A stretch of 64,000 nt of DNA from Talpa occidentalis (GCF_014898055.3 NW_023605083.1:64783715-64847714), one strand, 5' to 3'; counted from the first letter of the stretch, positions 1 through 12,373 are shown. Notes: generated from the sequence alone by a model not told the origin. Made by a program: numbers and translations.

Positions 1-47
1 CAGAGAATAATGTTCTCAAGATTCAACCTTCTCACAAAAGGCAAGAT

Positions 48-115
48 TGCTTGCTTTTTTATGACTGAATAATATTCCACTGTGTTTGGTACATGAACAT
101 GCAGCCACTTCTGAT
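48..115 (-). mobile_element. Small L1-like fragment
   Basis: TTTTTATGACTGAATAATAT followed by TCCACTGTGT resembles the common antisense L1 motif 'atggctgaatagtattccattgtgt'. Only a short piece is visible. Confidence 0.5.
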
Positions 116-2829
116 AGGTTTCCTTCTGCTCCATCCCATCCCCCACCATCCCTGAGCTGATTCCAGACCAGATTCCACTTGGACAGCAGTCCTTGGGCAG
201 CTCTGTTCAAAATGGTGGGAGGGGCCCAATGGTCACCAAAGGCAAGGGTGGTCCAGATCCCAGCTGGAGATATTTTATCAGCTCTGGGTAATCAAAACCG
301 TGCTCTGCAAGAGGGCATGCTCAATGCTTATGTTTCCAAAGAGAGAACCTTACCAGAGGTGGGTGTCAGGCTAGGGGGCTGAGGGGACTTATTCAACATC
401 TCACAGTGAGTTGTGGCAGATCCAGACCTAGAAGTCAGGGTTCCAGATGCCAAGCCTGGTGCTGTTTGCGTGGCTGCCAGATGCCACCTCATAAGGCTTG
501 GCTCTTCCCTCTCCCAAATAGTTCTCAGGACCCTCCCGCACTACAGGCAGGGCTATGGGAGCACGAAGTCCATCCGCCCTCCTCCAATGCTCCATCCCTT
601 TCCAAATCCTGCTCTCCAACCACTGCCACACCCAGCTTTGATTTCTCAGAGGAGCTCGGGGCTCAGACCTCATCTTCTCACTGACCCCACAAACCATACC
701 CATGCCATGCGCCATTCTTCGCTGCCGTCTTTGTCAGCAAGGAGCCAACCAGCTGCGCCAGTAAACATTCCAAGGTCATGTGCAAATAAATGTGGGCGGG
801 ACGATGTGTTTGTGAGGTCCGCTCTGGTGCTATAGTCTGGGCGTAGTTAGCCTTCCCCTCCCACTCCAGCAGGTGGGCACCCGCACGATGCTTTGGACAG
901 CCGAAAGCACAGGCTGATGGGTATAGTCTCTTGTGATCCCAGGGAGGAGATGAGGCTGGGGGCCCAATGGGGAATGGAAGAGCTGAGTGCCTCAGAAGGT
1001 GAGGAGTTGTGGGGCTTTGGTGTTGGCAGACTTGTGGGAAACAGATGATGCCCCGGATGGGATCCTCCACAGTGTCCCTAGGGAGGCTGGGTCCAATACC
1101 CAGCTACCTATGTCCAAAGTATGCTGGACAGGTCACTGGACATAAAGGGACATCTGACATATATGATGACTACCTGAGTGGTCACAGAGGGCAGCAGGGG
1201 CACAGGGAAACTGCCCAGAATCTTTGCATGACCAGATCCAGGATAAGGGGGTGTGTGGGAGCTGCAGCAGTGCCAGCTCTGAATTTCCTGCTGCATGATG
1301 ATATGGGGACTCAAAGTCAGATTTTACTTTATTCACATAAAATATAGGAAGGCCGTATTTCTTGTACCTGAACTGTGGACTGGGTTTTAGTCTTCCTGAA
1401 TGCTGAATCAATGAATAAGACCATGAAAGCAGCAAGAAGGGGTCCCCTTTCTCCCCAGCTCACACAGAGAACTTCATCTGAAGGAATCTCTGCTGCAGAT
1501 GGGTGCCCAATAGGGTAGGCCTTGGAGGGACGTGCTTTGAAAATGACGGGACCTTAGATATGGCCATTCTGGTGCTGAGCAGGTAAATCAGGGTGAAAAC
1601 ACTTAGGATTGGATCCAGGGACAAGTCCACCTTCCCCAGTTTCTCCAATTTGGAGTTCCCGGGACACACAGCCTGCAGACACTGCTACCTCTTCTCCCTG
1701 CTCCAGGGGCGTGGATGCTCATGGTAAGACATGCGCGCCACCTACACAGCCTCCTTGCCCACACCTGGCGAAGTGGGCAGGGAGGGATTAAGTGGGGCCC
1801 AAGTGAGTCTATGGCCCCCAAAATGTCAAGAGGCTCCGGGAGCCTCGGGCCATGGCATGCTGCCCATCCCAGATGAAGAAGTGGTCAGCGGGTCCCAGGG
1901 GCTCCTCCTCAAGGCATCCATGTCGGGAATGAATGGCCCCTTGTGTGAGGTCCTTGTCTGTCCTGAAGTAGGTCACAGAGTTGAAGGATCACAGACATCT
2001 CAGCTAAGACGTGAAACCATAGAAGCAGAAAGTCGGTGCCAGGTAGAATTCCAGGATTTTAGCGTCTCAAAATCTTGGCATCAAATTTCACTAGAAGTCT
2101 AGCACTTTGGGTATAAAGTTTTATGGCTCAAGTGATCGAGGAACTACAAAATCGTAGAACCTCATACTTGGATGACACTTAGAAGGTCTCCTATGTGATA
2201 TACACCCAAAGCAGCATCCCTTCTAGAACATTCAATAATGTAGCTGTCTTCTTCAGCTAGGCAAGATTACTGCAAAGAAGGACAGGGCACAAGAGTCTTC
2301 TGTGTAGGATGCCTTTAGGAGTTCTGGCTTGGACTTCCTGACCCCCAGGTTCTTTGGAAGTGGCTCTCAGTCTGAAATTCCACCATTAGCCCTTCTTTGA
2401 ACCATGGAAGGCCTTCAATCTCCAAGGATCTACTTTGCATAAGACATTTCCTGGATCAGTAATGATCTCAGGGCTTTCCATATACAGACCTTGAAGAGCA
2501 AATCAACTCAAGATCTCCAGAAGACCTCAGGTCTCTCTCTACCCCAGTGGGGGGACCCTCCCTGGGTCCTCCCTTCCTTTGGCTTGACCACCCAGCTCCT
2601 GCCAGGAAACCAACAGGCTGGGAGAGGCGATTTCAACAGCCCTGAAGCGGGCCATGGTGTACAGTGTGGTCCCGCCTCTAATCCCACCACCTCCTGGGGC
2701 AGGCAGCATGGGCAGCAGCCTATAATTTGGGGGCAGGAGATGGGACGCCCAGGTCAGCTTTGACCACAGTGTCCCCAGATGAAGGGAGTGGCCCAGGGGC
2801 TTGGAGAATCAAAGCCTTCCTCTGAGGCC

Positions 2830-3010
2830 TCTCGGTGACCATGAAGATAAAAATATTTATGGGCAATTTTCCTCACTCTGGGGGCAGCTGGGTACAGAGC
2901 AAGGCTGTTTTCTTCCTTGGCTATGGCCGACCTCGCAGGATGGAGGGCGCTGGGACAAACACAGGTTGTTTACGAGGTCTCCGGCAGCCCCAGAGAGACA
3001 CTGCCACATA
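2830..3010. promoter_or_regulatory. Candidate distal enhancer with inverted SOX/FOX-like pair
   Basis: A non-repetitive block about 9.5 kb upstream of the promoter. It contains ATAAAAATATTTATGGGC (MEF2-like) and ACAAAC-ACAG-GTTGTT at 2955-2970, an inverted pair with 4-bp spacing like dimeric SOX9 sites. COL27A1 is known to respond to SOX9; the link to this site is inference. Confidence 0.25.
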
Positions 3011-4357
3011 CAGTTTCCCCTTTTTCAACAGGGACGTGAGCTTCTGGAACACTGCCCAGAGGAACAAGGGTGGATTTCTGTCCTCTGTTAGCTTAGTTCT
3101 TGGTGGGGTTGGAGGGATTTTTTTTTCCCTGAGAGATGGGGTGAGTGTTATAGTGAATAACATGCTTCCCATAATTTGCCTTTTGAAAACACAAGGAAAT
3201 TTGCGTATGTGGCTGAAAGAACCTGGGCAGAGAGCCTTCTGGAGAAGCTGGTCCTTCATTTCCCCACCGTGTCAGGCAGCTCGAACTCAATAAACACTTG
3301 TTGACTGAATGAATGGGTCATAGAAATGGCAAGCTGGAGCTGGAAGGAAGGCCCTTGGAGATCTTCTGGGCCAAGCTGCTCCAGTTTCAGGAGGGGAAAC
3401 TGAGGCTCCAATGAGGAAGGGGGTTGAGGAATGGAGGCTGCATGCAGTTATCTGTTTCCTCACTTATGATGATGAAGATAATAGTGAGAATGATAACAAT
3501 GATAGTAATAATAAAAGTTTCATCTTTTCTGGGTGTTGGGTACTTTCTAATTTAACAAATCTTTCCCACTGGCCTGATGCCCAGCAAGAGTGTAGAAGAG
3601 GCAAAAAAATGATTAGAATTCTCTGTATATGAACCAGTGAAAAAAAGTTCAAAAATGTTGATCAACTTGCCTACTTTGCCAGAAAGTGGTGAGGTGCAGT
3701 AAGAAATTCATACTGTTTTTCCATCATTCAGTAGATACCCCTCACGTGCAATCCATCTCTGCACTCAGAAAGGAGGGCGCTGTCTCATCCCACTTTATAG
3801 CCCAGCCCCACTGCGTATAAGCTGTTGAGTCAGCTCACTGCTCCCATTCAAGCCTCAGCTTCCCCATCTGGAATCTGGGGCTCCCCTTCTCTGTTTACTG
3901 TGCTGGCCTCACAAACTGGTAGGCGAACAGCAAAAGAGAGTGGAAATTGTCAAGTCAGGGAGAGATCCTTGTGCTAGAATTATGATGTGTCCATGGGTAT
4001 CTCCATCATCCAAGAAGACAGCATTCTGATTCCAGTTCCTGGGATAGAAATAGCTTTCATGGAGGGGGGGCAGCTCCCGGGGATATCTGGGCAGGATAAA
4101 AATAGCCCTCAAGAACAGCTGGCATCTTTTCTCCACTTCGGTATTCATCCACAGCTTTCTGATCTCTTGTTTGGTTTTCCAAGTCAAACTACCATCCCAG
4201 GCAAACAATCCTCTTGTTCTGAGGCCAGGCAGAGGCAAATATATTTCAGGCTCTGGGGGTAGAGGCTTTGGAAGTGAGAAATATGGGCCCTATCCCAGTG
4301 CTGTTTACAGCTCTGTGTGTGACTCCAAACAAATCATTCAGAGTTCCCATTCTTTGA

Positions 4358-4566
4358 CAGCGCTGTCTAATAGAATGTTCTTCAAGTATGGAAATGTTCT
4401 ATGCCAGTGCTCTCCAGCACAGAAGCCACTGGCTGCATGTGGCTATTGAACACTTGAAATGTGGCCAGTCTGAATGACTGAGAAACATCATTTTTATTTT
4501 TAATTTTAAGGAATTTAAATATAAACAGTAACTTGTGGATCATGGTTACCCTGCTGGACAATGCAG
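4358..4566. mobile_element. hAT-type non-autonomous DNA transposon remnant
   Basis: Imperfect terminal inverted repeats (CAGCGCTGTCTAATAG at the left, CTGCTGGACAATGCAG at the right) bound about 200 bp containing GCTGCATGTGGCTATTGAAC. This resembles the common mammalian 'cagtgctgtccaatag' hAT-Charlie-type MITE. The exact family name is not certain. Confidence 0.7.
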
Positions 4567-4969
4567 ACCTTTCAACGGAAATGGGAGGGCCCCGCCCCCA
4601 GTCCCGGATGAGAGGGACTGGAGACACTAATGTAGAGCCCGGCACATGCGTGAGAGGCAGTCGCTGCTAGTTCACTTCCTGCCCCTTCCTGCCCTCTTGA
4701 AATGTGAATGTGTAAGTTTCTTGGAGCTGAAGTGTTTCCCTTTGGGAACATACAACTCCTTTTTGGAGACTGGTAGGGAGGTGGGTGTGGAGGCTTTTTT
4801 TACCGACTGGTGGGCTGGGAGAGCAGGAGGCATGTCTGTGGCTGATGAAAAGGCCGGGTCAGGACAGACATATCTACACCTCCCCATCCCCATCTCCATC
4901 TCTGACTTTCATAGACACCAGTCTTCAAAGGCATCTAGCTTAGAAATTCCCTTTCTTTGAATAGACGTG

Positions 4970-5168
4970 GTTCAGGTCATAGACTCTCAAGTCAGATGGT
5001 TCCGGATTAGAATTTCAGTCCTTACCTGTTGTGGGACCTTGGATAAGTTGCCCATCTCTGTGTTTCCATCTATAAAATGGGTAGAATAACACTCACCTCT
5101 GAGGCTTTTGTATGAGTGTGTGTCTGTAAAGGTCTTTGCAGTGGGCCTGGCACATATCAGTGCTTGAA
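4970..5168 (+). mobile_element. MIR remnant
   Basis: The MIR core is recognisable: GGGACCTTGGATAAGTTGCC, TATAAAATGGGTAG and CCTGGCACATATCAG. Confidence 0.75.
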
Positions 5169-6004
5169 GAATGGAAGCCATGGTCAAGCCTGGAGAAAAA
5201 GAACCTTTTAACTCCCATCTCCATCCCAGCTGGAGAAGCCAATGATGGGCCATCTCCAGACCTCTGTCTTGGTGGTCCTCAGGCTAAGGAAGGGACCAGT
5301 CGCAGGCACAAGTCCTGGTGTCCTCAAATGGCATATGACCCGTTAAACTGCATAGCTGGAAGTCATCCTGATGCATCTAGTGCTGGGATCTCCTTTCCAT
5401 TGGCCCTGCCAAATGGCAATCTCCTGGGACCCCTCCAGTGGCAGGAACTCTGCTCCCTCTCGAGGCTGCTGACAAACTGATAGAAAGACTTTCCTGGGAT
5501 CGAAGGGCTGGCTGCCTATCTGCCGCTTTCCAACCTTGGCCCTAGTACATGCTCCACTTTCCAGATTCAACTTCCTTTCATCACTGCCCCAGGCAGGAGG
5601 CATCTGCAGATCACCCCCTGGTAAAAATGCCCAGCACAGGGGCTCGCTTACCCGGATCAAGGGTAGGATTAATGTTTGTTGAGTTGGAAGAGCTGAAGTT
5701 CAAAAACTCAAAATCTTTTTGTAATTAAGAGCAGAAGATATCAAGTATTGATCCGTCTTATTTTGTGGGTAAAGCAGCCTGGGAAGTCGTTCCACCTCCC
5801 CATCTGTTCTTCTGCTCCCTCTCCAGGAGCACCTACTGTATGCCAAGTCGTAGGACACAGACATGAAAGCCTGACCTCCAAGTTCATTGCCTGGCGGGGA
5901 GAGAGCTTCATCAGTGGTCATTTCGACAGTGACAAGGGCTGTCTTGTCAGAACTGGGAGTAGGGTGAGGTGAGTGGGACACTTATCTTGGGAACACAATT
6001 TAAG

Positions 6005-6125
6005 CATCAAAAAAATTAAGATGAGTACTCTTTTAATGTGATATTTAAAAAATCAAAATGGATGCAAAAAAAGTCACAATGAACAAAAGATGAAACTTAA
6101 ATGAAGACAGGAGCTAGATTATTGA
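6005..6125. repeat. Diverged repeat pair, copy 1
   Basis: Shares ordered words (TTTTAATGT, TCAAAATG, AATGAAGACAGGA-like) with 10320-10435. Old interspersed element of unknown family. Confidence 0.5.
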
Positions 6126-7319
6126 TCTTTCCTCTCACCCCAGGCTCTCATACAGCTGGCATGACATTGTATTCTGGAGCGAACTGGGGTGGGGAGCTAT
6201 AACAGGCACCACATCTAACCAGTGGTACACGCCTCTCCTCTCGACTTGTACATTCCTTCCCAACTTCACACTCAGGGCTAGCATGTTGGTGGCTTGAAAT
6301 TGATCATGATGGGAATATTTACACCACAGAAACTGGCAGAAGCTAAAAATCAGCTTCCCCTTTCCCTGTCTGGAGAGCTGGTTGTTAAATACTTACCAGC
6401 ACACCACTATATCCAACCTGCTCTGGGGTAGAGGGGCCCTTCAAGAAAGGTTTTCCAGAGAAGGAGAGACCTTCGGAGTTTTGCAGAATAAGAATTTAAA
6501 AAGGGGAGAAAGAACATGCAAAGAAGAAACTTAATGTGAAAGCACTGGAAGAAAAGGACCAAAAAAATGTACCATTTCTAGGAAACTGTAAGTTGAGTGT
6601 AACTGGAATGTGTGAGCTGCAGAAGGAAGTTTCAGGAAGGCAGAGAAGATCACAGGACAAAGGCAGTCTCTGAGATTGAGCAAGGCCCATCTTGGGTCTG
6701 TGTTCTAGGATGGGAGCACAGATCTAGGGGTCAAGGAGGATGCCCCCTGCTCCTGTGGTGTGTGGGCCACTGACCCAGGAAAGGAATGTCAGGGCAGAGT
6801 GACGTGGCCCTAAAGGCAGACCCTCAAGATCAAGGTCTCACTCATGGTACAGCAACAGCCATCACTGGTTCCAGCCACCAACACTGGGGAGAGACTGGGC
6901 TGGCATTGCCTGAGGGCATGTATGAGCTGACATTATTGGAGGCTGCCTTTTCCTCCAGTTTGGAGTTGAGTTCAATCACTTTAATGAAATGCTTTATCCT
7001 CGGCACTGGGAATACTGTTTTAAGTGGGGTGGGACATGATGAATATATCTGCAACAACTAAATTTAGACGCCATGTGGCAGGGCCACCAAATATATTTGG
7101 TTTTTTATCTTTAGGAACCATCTTACTTACTTATTTTTACTTTTGTGAATAATTCTTTTAATTTATTGTGTGTCTCAACAGGTATTTTTTTGCCTTTGTA
7201 GAATATAATTATATGACAATTATATCTCATAGAATCTAGAATGGGCAACATCAAATAAGTGTTACATAACCACTGCATTAAAATTAGACAGTTTATTCTA
7301 TTTTTTCCCACCATCATCC

Positions 7320-7590
7320 TTTATGCCTTTTTGATCCTTTCTCTCTCCCTGCCCCCCAACTCAACCTCGGGAGACCCACTTTGTTAATGTCTGCTGGCAT
7401 TTTGCTTCTTTGAATCATCTTCTATGTAAACGCCCAGTATTTGTCTTTGTCACCCTGACTCCCTTTACTACAAATCACTCCCTAGAAACTCCTTCCATTT
7501 AGCAGCATTTCGGCTTGATAGCTGAACACCGCTCCCCTGTGTGTCTGTACATCTTCCTGATCCAATTGTCTATCTGTGGGCACTTAGAAA
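7320..7590 (-). mobile_element. Probable old L1 3'-region fragment
   Basis: Contains words typical of the antisense L1 3' region (TTGATAGCTGAACACCG, GTGTGTCTGTACATCTTC, CTATCTGTGGGCACTTAG). Diverged; limits approximate. Confidence 0.5.
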
Positions 7591-8479
7591 TACCTGTTGA
7601 TGGGTGAGGGCCATGGTGTGGGAGAAGGAGCAGTGGCTGAGAGGGCTAACCTGATCTAATCAGGCAAACTTGACTCTCCTTCCTACATTCCTTCTTTTCC
7701 TTCATTTCTTCGCCTTTCAACCCACACTTATGCAGGCAGCGCTTCCTATGAGCCAGGCAGTGTGTTTCAAGCTGGCTTCAGAAAGGCAACATGCCCACAG
7801 CTGATAGCAGGGCCCACGGCTTGTGTTGCCCGGGACCAGTGCTCAGCTGGGGCCTGATGCATAGCAGCATCTCCTGGTCTGCTGAGTGGCCAGGGAATGA
7901 ACAACTCTCTCATTAGCTACGGACTGTGCACTGCGTTCTATGCCAGGTGCTGTGCAGTTCCAGATATTGAAAAAAAAAGAAATAAGACCTGTGCCAGTGA
8001 GCCAGCACTACAGAGTATTGGGAGGGTTGGGGCTAACATGTGGGAGCCACGTTCTCCTCCAAGTTTTGCAGCACAGGCAAAAACAGTGTGATGTAAAGCT
8101 GGGCTTCCTGACCTGTGTTATCTGCCTGCCTGTCTCCTGATTTCTTCCACCACCGCTTCGTACTCTCTGAGGGTAGAGGCACAGCCTGGCATGGGAAAGC
8201 TTAGTGGGTCGCTCGATGGGGCTGATCACTGGACCCTCTGTTCTGCAGGCTGCCTTCACCCAGTGACTCCTATATAGACATTTACTGAGCGCCTACTAAG
8301 GGTCCACCATGAAGCTGTTGAGATCAACGTTTCTTTTAAGACAGACATGCCTCTGAGAGCAACATGTCCTCAGCTGCTTGGGCAGGGAGTAAACAAAGTC
8401 CTGAAAGTCCCCACCAGGCCAGGAATGCCTGTCCTGCCTTGTCCCTGGGACTTCACCTGGGTGAAGTCACCGATTCTTG

Positions 8480-8555
8480 CCCATTGTCCTTGTATTATCT
8501 TTATGTGATTGCAGAGGATTCTCTGTGACATGCGTGTCTGATGTCCCCCATGCAG
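8480..8555. repeat. Dispersed 76-bp repeat, copy A
   Basis: Runs from CCCATTGTCC to CCCCCATGCAG. It is nearly identical to the copy at 9498-9571, with one substitution and a 2-bp indel. It does not match any repeat family I know. Confidence 0.9.
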
Positions 8556-9497
8556 CCACCCTCCACCCAGGTCTAGTCTCCTGGCCTTCTGCCCCACAGA
8601 CACGCCCCTGTTTTGGCTGGCTGATGAGTGCCCCCTTCTGTTCACAGAGTGGTCAATGGTGCCTGGTCTTCTGGACCCAAATCCATCAGAACACTGTTTG
8701 TGCTGGGTGACTGGCTCTGTGCCAGGAATCCACTTGGCAGAAAGACTGGGTGTGAAGAGACAGGAAACAATGTCCCTTCCTAAGAATTCTTATCAGTGTC
8801 TGTCTCTGCTTTCCAGCTGACTGTCAGCTCCTGGATGATCATGAGCTTCGTTTCCCTCCCACCCTAGAAAATGCAGTCAGCTCTCAAGAATCACCAACTT
8901 GGATTTATTGCCCAACAGGCACGCTGCAGTTCAAAGGACCCAGGCAGATAATCATGTTGGAGGCACCTATTTAATGATGAAGCAAGTGCGACTCCAGAAA
9001 GGGATGACATCAATCCCCACTGACTCTAACAGGTTTCTCTTGGCTCTTTGGGCTGCCCCCCAGGGGAGCAGGTCTCCCTGGAGCTCACCATTGCACACTC
9101 AAAGAGTGAGATTTGGAAAGGCCCAGCACTCAGTCACTGACCTGCTGTCTGACCTTTGAGGAGATGCTTCCCTTTGCCTGGAAATGTCTTTGTGGTCAGT
9201 GAGTCACAGGGCATCACCCCCCCCCCACCCCAGGGTGCATAGGGAGAAATGGATTGCTTCTCCACTGAATTCCCCTCCATCCCCCTCAAAACCTGCCTGA
9301 AGGCTACACCCACCGTCTTGGCCTTTTGGTGATTCTTGCCCTTGAGTTGTTTTCTCCCACCACTGCAAGTTTAACCAACACACCCCTTAGGGGTTGAAAC
9401 CAACTTTTTTTGGGGGGGGGCGGATTTCCCTTGTTTTTCTCTATTCCTTTGTCTGCATGACAATTCAGTTCATCAGTAGCTCTATGATAGCATCCAT

Positions 9498-9571
9498 CCC
9501 ATTGTCCGTATTATCTTTATGTGATTGCAGAGGATTCTCTGTGACATGCATGTCTGATGTCCCCCATGCAG
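9498..9571. repeat. Dispersed 74-bp repeat, copy B
   Basis: Second copy of the sequence at 8480, about 1 kb away in the same orientation. Flanking sequences are unrelated, so the duplication covers only this segment. Confidence 0.9.
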
Positions 9572-10319
9572 GCTCTCTTCTCACATGCACTATGTGCGTC
9601 TCCTGTCCACATTACACATGTGTGTGTGCTCAGAAAGCAGGACCATGTGCAAATTTCTTTGTCTTCATTCCCATGGTGGCAGACCCTATTCCTCCAGCTT
9701 TGTACAGGGGCTTGCACACTGTAGGCATTGAAGAAATTCATTTGCATTATTAATGGTTTGAGCATCTATTGTGTCCCAGGCTCCCTGCTGCGTGTGGGGA
9801 CACAGATGGATGTGACAATGACAACAGCGTGTGACATGTGCTACAATATGGGTGTGGGGCAGAGATCTGTGCTGTACTTAAAAGGGCAGACAGGCTGTGA
9901 CTAGGCAGAAACGGGGAGAGAGAGCCCCTCGAAGAACAGCATGGACAAACCCTTGAAGCAATCCCATTTGCCCAGAGTCTGGGCCTAGGCATGGGAGGTG
10001 GGGATGGGGATGGGGGCTGGGAGGTCAGGACATGAAGGTAGGAAGACTAGCAAGACTCTGCTTATAACTACTTAACTGCAAGACTTGGGTTGTCATGCTC
10101 CGCTGCAAAAGTCAGGAAACCAGACTACCTCCACCATATATCACCTAACAGCTTTCTCCTCTGTAAATGGCATAAAGGGTCTTCCATACCAGGCAATATT
10201 ACCCAGGCTAAGGCAAGTAAGGATGCAAAATATTGGGATATGCCAAAAAGAAAACCTCAGTAATGGAGTTTAATATCTAAGGGGTTGTAAAAAAAAAAAA
10301 AAAAAAAACCAACCCTAAA

Positions 10320-10435
10320 TAATCAAACTATGTAACGTTTTAATGTAACACTTTAAGGATGTCAAAATGAATGTGAAAGAAGTCCACCATGAGCAAAATA
10401 CCAAAAATGTAAATAAAGACAGGAACCGCCTAGCA
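10320..10435. repeat. Diverged repeat pair, copy 2
   Basis: Partner of the element at 6005, with TTTTAATGTAACACTTTAAGG and AATAAAGACAGGAACC. It follows a 20-bp A run at 10288, which could be its own tail or a separate feature. Confidence 0.45.
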
Positions 10436-10859
10436 CAAAGTATGCAGCTCAGGAAAGTCAACTCTGATTGGACCGGGAGTTCTCAACCTTCAAGAGACTT
10501 CTGAAAACCCGAAGAAACCCATGGCCCCGCTCTCCAAGAAGACTGCACAAACAAGCGTCATGCGTGCAGAGTTTTGGGGTGTTCCTGTACTCCCTGGGGC
10601 CTCATCCACGTGGAAATGAAGGGTTCAGGTTCAACGTGGGGTGCTGGGGAGGGAGTGGGAGTGGGGGTTGCACGAGCCATCGAGCCGCCTGTGGGTTCCC
10701 CAGCACCACCCTGGGCCTCCTTCTTGGCAGCCGTGGGTGCTCTGCCCCCTGCAGGAAGCAGGGCACAGCTCTGCGGCTTCATTTTCTTTCTTCCTTGGCT
10801 CCCCCCCACCCCACCTCGGCTTGGGACTTTTCCTAAAGTTTGCTGAAACCAGACACCTT

Positions 10860-11260
10860 GCTCCACCGAACCGGCGTGCAGCCACGGTTTAAAAGGCCGC
10901 CTTCAGCGCGCCCCCTCCCCGCCCTCTGCGGAGACTTCAAAAGGCCCGGCGGGCGCCGCGGCCCCAGCACCTATGAACCGCCCCCCGCGCCCGGAGTCCG
11001 CGCGGCAGTCAGAGGACGCAGAGCCGACGAAGTTCGTGCGCACGCGGACCCGGCCGGCGGCGCAGCCCCGAGCGCCCATGCCCCTCCCGGTGCCGCTGCG
11101 CCCGGAGCGCCTGCGCCCAGTTTAGGGAAGGGGACTCCGCACCCCCGCCCCCGCGCCCGCGCCCGGGGCTGCGGGGACCCATGAATACAAATGCCGTTAG
11201 GCGCGGGAGGAAGGACAGACCGTCCAGCCTCGCACCTAGGGACCCAGTAAGTGCCGCGGG
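10860..11260. promoter_or_regulatory. Distal CpG-rich block with TATA-like box
   Basis: This GC- and CpG-dense block lies about 1.5-1.9 kb upstream of the COL27A1 start codon. It contains TTTAAAAG at 10888-10895 and a second A-rich box (CTTCAAAAGG) near 10935. On the + strand it ends with a consensus-like donor, CCCA|GTAAGT, at 11246/11247. That combination fits a separate promoter with a non-coding first exon. It could equally be an unmethylated shoulder of the main CpG island. No convincing protein is encoded. Confidence 0.5.
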
Positions 11261-11284
11261 GCTCCTGGGGCGCTGGGGCAACTG

Positions 11285-11700
11285 TTGTGTGCGTGCATGA
11301 GGTGCGCTTGCATGGGGAGGGGGCACACGTGTGAGGAGTGAGTTTAAGGACGCCTGTGGTGGGGAGAGCTGTGTGCCGGTGGGGTTGCACACGCGTGTGC
11401 TCCTGGGGCCTGCGTGCACGTGAAAATATGTATGAAGGTGTGTGCGCGGCTGTGTGCTTGGGGGGTGGGATCTGGCTAGACTAGGCCAGTGTGAGTTTGT
11501 GTACGTCTAAGCATGGGTGTGCAAGCGTCTGCCCGTGCGAAGACCCGGTGTGCGCCTGAGTCCCGCGAGTGTGCTGTGGGAACCCAGGAGGAATCCTAGC
11601 CCGCCTGCCTGCATGTACATGAGCGAGAGCCTGTGAGTTGGGGTCAGTGTGGGTTGGCGTGGGTGTGTGTGAGTGCACTAGTGATCAAGTCTTGGAGTTG
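11285..11700. repeat. GT/GC-rich low-complexity tract
   Basis: A long stretch of alternating purine-pyrimidine words (gtgtgtgcgtg, gtgtgtgcgcgg and similar) lies just downstream of the possible distal donor. It separates the two CpG-dense blocks. No gene is seen in it. Confidence 0.6.
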
Positions 11701-11956
11701 GAGGCGGAGGAGCGAGCGCCCGGGTTTGGATTTAGGTGGTGGGTGTGCTGATCTGCCCGTGTTGGTGGCGGGTCAAGGTGAGCACAGCTGAGCCCCAGTG
11801 TGAGATGTGAGGAGTCTCTGCTGGACTCTGGGAGAAGGGTGAGCTCTTCCACTTTCCCAAGTGGGGAAGGAAGAGAGGGGAGGGTGACCCCTATCTAACC
11901 AGACCACTCCCCAAGTCCCAGAAAGCCTGTGCTCCTGGTTGCTGAGTTTGGGAGGA

Positions 11957-11982
11957 AAATGTGTGTGTGTGTGTGTGTGTAT
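11957..11982. repeat. (TG)n microsatellite upstream of the proximal CpG block
   Basis: A run of about 11 TG units lies roughly 400 bp before the inferred COL27A1 transcription start. Confidence 0.85.
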
Positions 11983-12366
11983 GGTAGGAACCTGGTTGTT
12001 ACGGGACTCCGGACGCTGCGTCCTGGTCCCGGAGGTCCCTGGAGCTCCAGGCTCCTCTCGGGAGTGTTATCTCTACTCTCTCTCCGTCATCTCCCTCCCC
12101 CTCTCTGGCCCAGTACCCCCAGCCAGAAGCCCGGAATCTTGAGACTGCGGTGATCTGCGGGGCAGCGCTGGCCAGCGTTTCCCCTCTGCGCATCCCAGCC
12201 GCCCCACCTTCACCGCAGGGCGATGCAGAAGCGGGCGTCCCAGCGGGCAGTCGTGCGCCCGCCCAGGCTGCGCCCCCGGTGGCTGCGGGCAGGGGGCAGC
12301 AGCGGGCAGCGGAGGGCGGCCCGGCGCGGGGAGGAGAGAAGGTGGAGAGCCGCCGCGGGCCGAGAC

Positions 12367-12373
12367 TTTAAAT
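12367..12373 (+). promoter_or_regulatory. COL27A1: TATA-like box, probable COL27A1 core promoter
   Basis: TTTAAAT lies 448 bp upstream of the start codon in otherwise very GC-rich sequence. It would place transcription start near 12395-12400 and give a leader of roughly 415 nt. Function is inferred from position and base composition only. Confidence 0.45.

Larger units (their letters stand above)
1..10859. other. Upstream intergenic region, no coding gene seen
   Basis: Open frames here are short (under about 140 codons), lack protein-like composition and have no exon signature. The stretch contains old L1, MIR and hAT remnants, a repeat present at 8480 and 9498, a diverged repeat pair at 6005 and 10320, a poly-A run of about 20 at 10288, and a candidate enhancer around 2830-3010. 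An unannotated non-coding transcript cannot be excluded. Confidence 0.7.

Noticed and set aside
8480..9571. Repeats as a CRISPR-like array
   Set aside because: Only two copies 1 kb apart in mammalian DNA, so an array is not possible.
10288..10308. A-run as the tail of a processed pseudogene
   Set aside because: No coding-like or spliced-gene-like sequence precedes it on either strand.
10840..11184. Open frame in the distal CpG block
   Set aside because: Composition is that of random GC-rich DNA (Pro/Ala/Arg/Gly) and a second frame is also open. Kept only as a possible non-coding exon.
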